Assembly: GCA_000158135.1 (NCBI GenBank)
Contig: DS999532.1
Span: forward strand, 172,263 to 236,262
DNA: 64,000 bases
Direction of reading: 5' to 3'
DNA from: Rhodobacteraceae bacterium KLH11
GTDB lineage: Bacteria; Pseudomonadota; Alphaproteobacteria; Rhodobacterales; Rhodobacteraceae
Shown: piece by piece, positions 60,533-64,000 of the stretch
Position numbering within the stretch: position 1 is the stretch's first letter
How the letters are laid out: the number at the start of each line of letters is the position of its first letter
Notes under the pieces: model-generated
What the model was told of the DNA's origin: nothing
Seen by the model: the letters and a program-made list of their open reading frames with translations, nothing else
The model's database searches: none
Made by a program: the position numbers and the translations under genes

Positions 60533-61340
60533 TACGCAATCCCCAGAACCCAAAGGCGCGATCGCCAAGTTTCTGGCGGCCTCGCCGGATTCAGTTGGCA
60601 AGACGATCTTTATTGCCGTCGCCGTCTGCCTTGTTGCCTCGATGGTTGTTTCGGCAGCTGCGGTCAGCCTGCGCCCGGTGCAGGAAGCCAATGCTCTGAA
60701 AGACAAGCAGGTTAACGTTTTGCAGGTGGCTGGGGTTTATGAACCCGGGATAGATGTCACTGAAGCGTTCGCCGCGTTCGAGCCGCATGTGCTGGAGCTG
60801 TCCACGGGCGATTTCGTCGATGACCAGTTCGATCCGGCCACGTTTGACGATCTGGCCGCCGCCAGCGACCCTGATCTTAGTGTTGCGCTGGATAATGACC
60901 CGGCAGGTATCGGCCGAAAGGCAGAATATCGTGTGATCTATCTGCTGCGCAACGATGCGGGCGATCTGGATAAGGTGATCCTGCCGTTGCACGGCTATGG
61001 TCTGTGGTCCACGCTCTATGGCTTTATTGCGCTGGAAAATAACGGCAACGACATCTTCGGCCTGCAATTCTATCAGCATGGTGAGACACCGGGCCTGGGT
61101 GCCGAGGTGGATAACCCGCGCTGGAAAGCGTTGTGGAGTGGTAAGAAGCTGCGAGACGACGCCGGTGATCTGCAAATCACTGTTGCGAAATCCCAGCCCG
61201 CTGCCGGGCCTGATTTCTATGTCGACGCGTTGGCCGGTGCCACGCTGACCTCGGTCGGTGTCGATAATCTGGTGAAATTCTGGATGGGTGATGCGGGCTA
61301 TGGCCCGTTCCTGGCCAAACTGCAAGCAGGAGAGTTCTGA
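60525..61340 (+). CDS. nqrC: Na+-translocating NADH:quinone reductase subunit C
   Basis: 271 residues. One N-terminal membrane helix (about 25-45) anchors a periplasmic domain. The second covalent FMN site is near the C-terminus in [17 protein letters not shown], with Ala where many NqrC have Ser but the acceptor Thr kept. [19 protein letters not shown] is a family stretch. Its stop overlaps the nqrD start by one base. Confidence 0.94.
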   Translation: MSDTQSPEPKGAIAKFLAASPDSVGKTIFIAVAVCLVASMVVSAAAVSLRPVQEANALKDKQVNVLQVAGVYEPGIDVTEAFAAFEPHVLELSTGDFVDDQFDPATFDDLAAASDPDLSVALDNDPAGIGRKAEYRVIYLLRNDAGDLDKVILPLHGYGLWSTLYGFIALENNGNDIFGLQFYQHGETPGLGAEVDNPRWKALWSGKKLRDDAGDLQITVAKSQPAAGPDFYVDALAGATLTSVGVDNLVKFWMGDAGYGPFLAKLQAGEF

Positions 61341-61993
61341 TGTCCCAGACCAAGAAAGAGCTGTTGGTCGATCCGCTGGTCGACAACAACCCGATCACCT
61401 TGCAGGTGCTGGGCATCTGTTCTGCGCTGGCGGTGACATCATCACTGCAGGTGGCCTTTGTCATGGCGCTGGCGGTGACCTTTGTTACCGGGTTTGCTTC
61501 GATGTTCATCTCGATGCTGCGCAATCAGATCCCGGGCTCGATCCGGATCATCGTGCAAATGGTGATCATCGCCTCGCTGGTGATTCTGGTGGATCAGATC
61601 CTCAAGGCCTATGCCTTCCAGATCTCAAAAACCCTGTCGGTTTTTGTTGGCCTGATCATCACCAACTGTATCGTGATGGGCCGCGCCGAGGCGTTTGCGA
61701 TGAAAAACCCGCCAATGGCGTCCTTCATTGATGGTGTGGGCAACGGTATGGGCTATGGCCTGATCCTGCTGCTCGTCGGCTTTATCCGGGAACTGTTTGG
61801 TGCCGGATCGTTGTTTGGTGTCACCATTCTGGAGACCGTCAACAATGGTGGCTGGTATGTGCCTAACGGTATGTTGCTGCTGCCGCCGTCGGCCTTCTTC
61901 ATTATCGGTCTGATCATCTGGGCCTTCCGCACATGGAAGCCAAGCCAGGTAGAAGAACGTGAATACAAAATCCAGCAGGTAGAGGCGCACTGA
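61340..61993 (+). CDS. nqrD: Na+-translocating NADH:quinone reductase subunit D
   Basis: 217 residues with six membrane helices, homologous to NqrE and to RnfE. Key parts are the central [20 protein letters not shown] loop, [20 protein letters not shown] with a conserved Cys that with NqrE helps hold an intramembrane Fe centre, and [20 protein letters not shown]. Overlaps neighbours by single bases. Confidence 0.94.
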   Translation: MSQTKKELLVDPLVDNNPITLQVLGICSALAVTSSLQVAFVMALAVTFVTGFASMFISMLRNQIPGSIRIIVQMVIIASLVILVDQILKAYAFQISKTLSVFVGLIITNCIVMGRAEAFAMKNPPMASFIDGVGNGMGYGLILLLVGFIRELFGAGSLFGVTILETVNNGGWYVPNGMLLLPPSAFFIIGLIIWAFRTWKPSQVEEREYKIQQVEAH

Positions 61994-62601
61994 TGGAAGG
62001 GCTTATCTCACTGGCCGTAAAGGCCATCTTTGTCGAAAACCTCGCGCTCAGCTTCTTTCTGGGGATGTGTACCTTCATCGCTGTCTCCAAGAAGATTTCA
62101 ACTGCGCTGGGGCTGGGTATCTCGGTGATGGTCGTGCAGGCGATCACCGTGCCCACCAACAACCTGCTGCTGAGCTATCTGTTGAAACCGGGCGCGCTGG
62201 CATGGGCCGGGTTCCCGAATGTGGACCTGACGTTCCTTGGCCTGATCTCGTATATCGGCGTGATCGCGGCGATGGTTCAGATCCTTGAGATGGTGCTGGA
62301 TAAGTATTTCCCGCCGCTTTACAACGCTCTGGGGATTTTCCTGCCGCTGATCACGGTGAACTGCGCCATTCTGGGTGGCTCGCTGTTCATGGTCGAGCGC
62401 GACTACAACTTTGCCGAGGCGACAACCTATGGCCTGTCTTCAGGCTTTGGCTGGGCGCTTGCGATTACCGCGATGGCGGGTGTGCGCGAAAAGCTGAAAT
62501 ATTCAGATATTCCTGATGGTCTACAGGGCCTGGGCATTACCTTCATCACTGCTGGACTGATGGCCATGGCCTTTATGTCCTTCTCGGGCGTGAAACTGTA
62601 A
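61993..62601 (+). CDS. nqrE: Na+-translocating NADH:quinone reductase subunit E
   Basis: 202 residues, six membrane helices, inverted-topology partner of NqrD. It starts [20 protein letters not shown] and has [19 protein letters not shown] and [20 protein letters not shown], the latter holding the Cys used in the shared iron centre. The first helix loop and final helices are complete. Confidence 0.94.
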   Translation: MEGLISLAVKAIFVENLALSFFLGMCTFIAVSKKISTALGLGISVMVVQAITVPTNNLLLSYLLKPGALAWAGFPNVDLTFLGLISYIGVIAAMVQILEMVLDKYFPPLYNALGIFLPLITVNCAILGGSLFMVERDYNFAEATTYGLSSGFGWALAITAMAGVREKLKYSDIPDGLQGLGITFITAGLMAMAFMSFSGVKL

Positions 62602-62611
62602 GGAGGGGCCG

Positions 62612-63835
62612 ATGGAAACTTTTAGCTTAGGCGTCGTCCTTTTCACTCTGATCGTTCTTGCGCTTGTGGCCATCATCATGGCGGCGCGGTCCAAGCTGGT
62701 GTCGACCGGCAATGTCAATATCACCATCAATGGCGAAAAAACCATCGCGGTGCCAGCAGGGGGTAAGCTGCTGCAAACCCTTGCTGCTGAGAAACTGTTT
62801 GTGCCCTCTGCCTGTGGCGGCGGTGGCACCTGTGCACAGTGCCGGGTAAAGGTGCATTCCGGTGGCGGGTCAATCCTGCCGACCGAGGAAAGCCACATCA
62901 CCAAGCGTGAGGCCGCTTGCGGTGATCGCCTGTCCTGTCAGGTCGCGGTCAAGCAGGACATGAATATCGAAGTCCCCGAAGAGGTCTTTGGCGTCAAGAA
63001 ATGGGAATGCACGGTTCGGTCAAACGAAAACGTGGCGACCTTCATCAAGGCGCTGACGCTGGACCTGCCGGAAGGTGAGGATGTGAATTTCCGCGCCGGT
63101 GGTTACATCCAGATCGAAGCGCCCGCCCACCAGCTGGCCTATACTGATTTCGATGTCGAGGAAGAGTATCGCGAGGATTGGGATCGCTTCAATCTGTGGC
63201 AATACAAATCGACAGTGTCCGAACCCATTGAGCGGGCCTATTCCATGGCCAACTACCCGGATGAAAAAGGCATGATCATGCTGAACGTCCGGGTTGCCTC
63301 ACCGCCTCCGGGGTCCGAGGGCATTCCGGCAGGTCAGATGTCATCCTACATCTTCAACCTGAAACCGGGTGACAAGGTCACAATCTCTGGTCCGTTTGGC
63401 GAATTCTTCGCGCGTGAGACTGAAAAAGAGATGGTCTTTATCGGCGGTGGTGCGGGTATGGCACCAATGCGCAGCCATATCTTTGATCAGCTCAAGCGTC
63501 TTGAGAACCGCAATCGCAAGATCAGCTTCTGGTACGGTGCGCGGTCCAAGAAAGAGATGTTCTTTGTCGAAGACTTTGACACGCTGGCAAAAGAGTTCGA
63601 CAATTTCGAGTGGCATGTTGCCCTGTCGGACGCACAGCCCGAGGATGACTGGAAAGGCTATACCGGCTTTATCCACAACGTGTTGTTTGAAGAATACCTC
63701 AAGAACCACCCGGCACCTGAAGATTGCGAATACTACATGTGTGGTCCGCCAATCATGAACCAGTCGGTCATCAACATGTTGCTGGATCTGGGCGTGGATC
63801 GTGAAGATATCATGCTCGATGATTTCGGTGGCTAA
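62612..63835 (+). CDS. nqrF: Na+-translocating NADH:quinone reductase subunit F
   Basis: 407 residues. An N-terminal membrane helix is followed by a [2Fe-2S] ferredoxin domain with ligands in [16 protein letters not shown] and the distal Cys in AACGDRLSC. The FAD-binding [11 protein letters not shown] and NADH-binding [16 protein letters not shown] complete a ferredoxin-reductase-type module, ending [10 protein letters not shown]. It takes electrons from NADH into the pump. Preceded by GGAGG. Confidence 0.95.
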   Translation: METFSLGVVLFTLIVLALVAIIMAARSKLVSTGNVNITINGEKTIAVPAGGKLLQTLAAEKLFVPSACGGGGTCAQCRVKVHSGGGSILPTEESHITKREAACGDRLSCQVAVKQDMNIEVPEEVFGVKKWECTVRSNENVATFIKALTLDLPEGEDVNFRAGGYIQIEAPAHQLAYTDFDVEEEYREDWDRFNLWQYKSTVSEPIERAYSMANYPDEKGMIMLNVRVASPPPGSEGIPAGQMSSYIFNLKPGDKVTISGPFGEFFARETEKEMVFIGGGAGMAPMRSHIFDQLKRLENRNRKISFWYGARSKKEMFFVEDFDTLAKEFDNFEWHVALSDAQPEDDWKGYTGFIHNVLFEEYLKNHPAPEDCEYYMCGPPIMNQSVINMLLDLGVDREDIMLDDFGG

Positions 63836-63843
63836 CAGATTTG

Positions 63844-63878
63844 CGGTCGGCCCTTGCGACAGGGGCCGATCGTTTTTT
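63844..63878 (+). terminator. intrinsic terminator of the nqr operon
   Basis: Arms CGGTCGGCCC (63844-63853) and GGGCCGATCG (63863-63872) pair with one G-U and are followed directly by six T residues. It lies 8 bases after the nqrF stop. Confidence 0.8.
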
Positions 63879-63968
63879 CGGGCAACGCCCCACGCTTGTT
63901 ACTGCGCTGAGTTTGCCGATTGCCGAACGGCGTTTGTCGATATAGGCAACGGGTAGGATGTTACCCGG

Positions 63969-64000
63969 ATGGCTCAAAAAACTGATCACGCCGACAGGGC
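63969..64000 (+). CDS. start of a possible next gene, cut by the window end
   Basis: An ATG at 63969 opens MAQKTDHADR before the sequence stops; a GGTAGGATG lies upstream. Only ten codons are seen, so no product can be named. Confidence 0.25.
   Translation, partial: MAQKTDHADR

Noticed and set aside
1..64000. CRISPR arrays, prophage structural genes, TnpB or other RNA-guided nucleases, toxin-antitoxin pairs
   Set aside because: No regular spaced repeats, capsid/tail genes, TnpB-type frames or convincing toxin-antitoxin pairs were seen on reading both strands.

Overview
The window looks like an alphaproteobacterial replicon of the Rhodobacterales (roseobacter) type. The reasons are moderately high G+C with C/G-ending codons, a complete nqrABCDEF operon, a chromosomal tRNA-Pro, several rhizobial/roseobacter-style carbohydrate ABC importers, and a DnaA-like plasmid replication module (initiator plus parAB), a replicon class known mainly from Rhodobacterales. 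The species cannot be named from the sequence alone.

Left part (about 0.3-29.8 kb): three sugar or polyol uptake and catabolism loci lie side by side. Locus 1 (2.9-8.7 kb) is a YtfQ/YtfR/YtfT/YjfF-type CUT2 importer with a divergent LacI regulator. Locus 2 (8.9-17.8 kb) is another CUT2 importer with an NAD-dependent Gfo/Idh/MocA oxidoreductase and two TIM-barrel sugar isomerase/epimerases, facing a divergent LacI gene across two operator-like palindromes. Locus 3 (18.3-29.8 kb) is a long minus-strand operon. It holds an alpha/beta hydrolase, two genes matching the two halves of plant Tm-1 protein (UPF0261 plus a PEP-hydrolase-like TIM barrel), a CUT1-type importer with two different ATPases, a small membrane protein, and a class II aldolase/short-chain dehydrogenase fusion. 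A PAS/AraC regulator sits upstream. A LuxR-type regulator and a dead LysE exporter gene precede these loci.

Middle part (about 29.9-43 kb): an insertion-sequence graveyard and a plasmid module. It contains an intact IS110-family transposase gene and three IS110 fragments (others lie at 17.8 kb), a small IS200/IS605-type element with end hairpins, a decayed Rieske oxygenase pseudogene, and two diverged, directly repeated IS6-family copies (34431-35248 and 41808-42630) whose inverted-repeat ends are visible. Between the IS6 copies lie a DnaA-like initiator, parA, parB, three parS-like palindromes, iteron-like repeats, an MsbA-type exporter and a glycosyltransferase. This arrangement suggests a plasmid replicon captured into, or recombined with, a chromosome.

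Right part (43-64 kb): a truncated ankyrin gene coupled to a haloalkane dehalogenase; a YhiI/YhhJ-type efflux system (membrane fusion protein, ATPase, ABC-2 permease); a fragment of the malK-like gene of locus 3; a cell-surface glycan cluster (two GT2, one GT4, a flippase, a GT-C-like membrane transferase); and a LysR gene cut by an IS3 remnant. Integrase-like debris follows next to the 3' side of tRNA-Pro(CGG). Beyond the tRNA the sequence looks like core chromosome: an RlmL-like rRNA methyltransferase and the nqr operon for the Na+-pumping NADH:quinone reductase, ending in a clear hairpin terminator.

The simplest reading is a core chromosome carrying a mosaic accessory region between roughly 29.9 kb and the tRNA at 56.3 kb. 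Whether the molecule is a chromosome with an integrated plasmid relic, or a chromid that also carries nqr, cannot be settled from this window.
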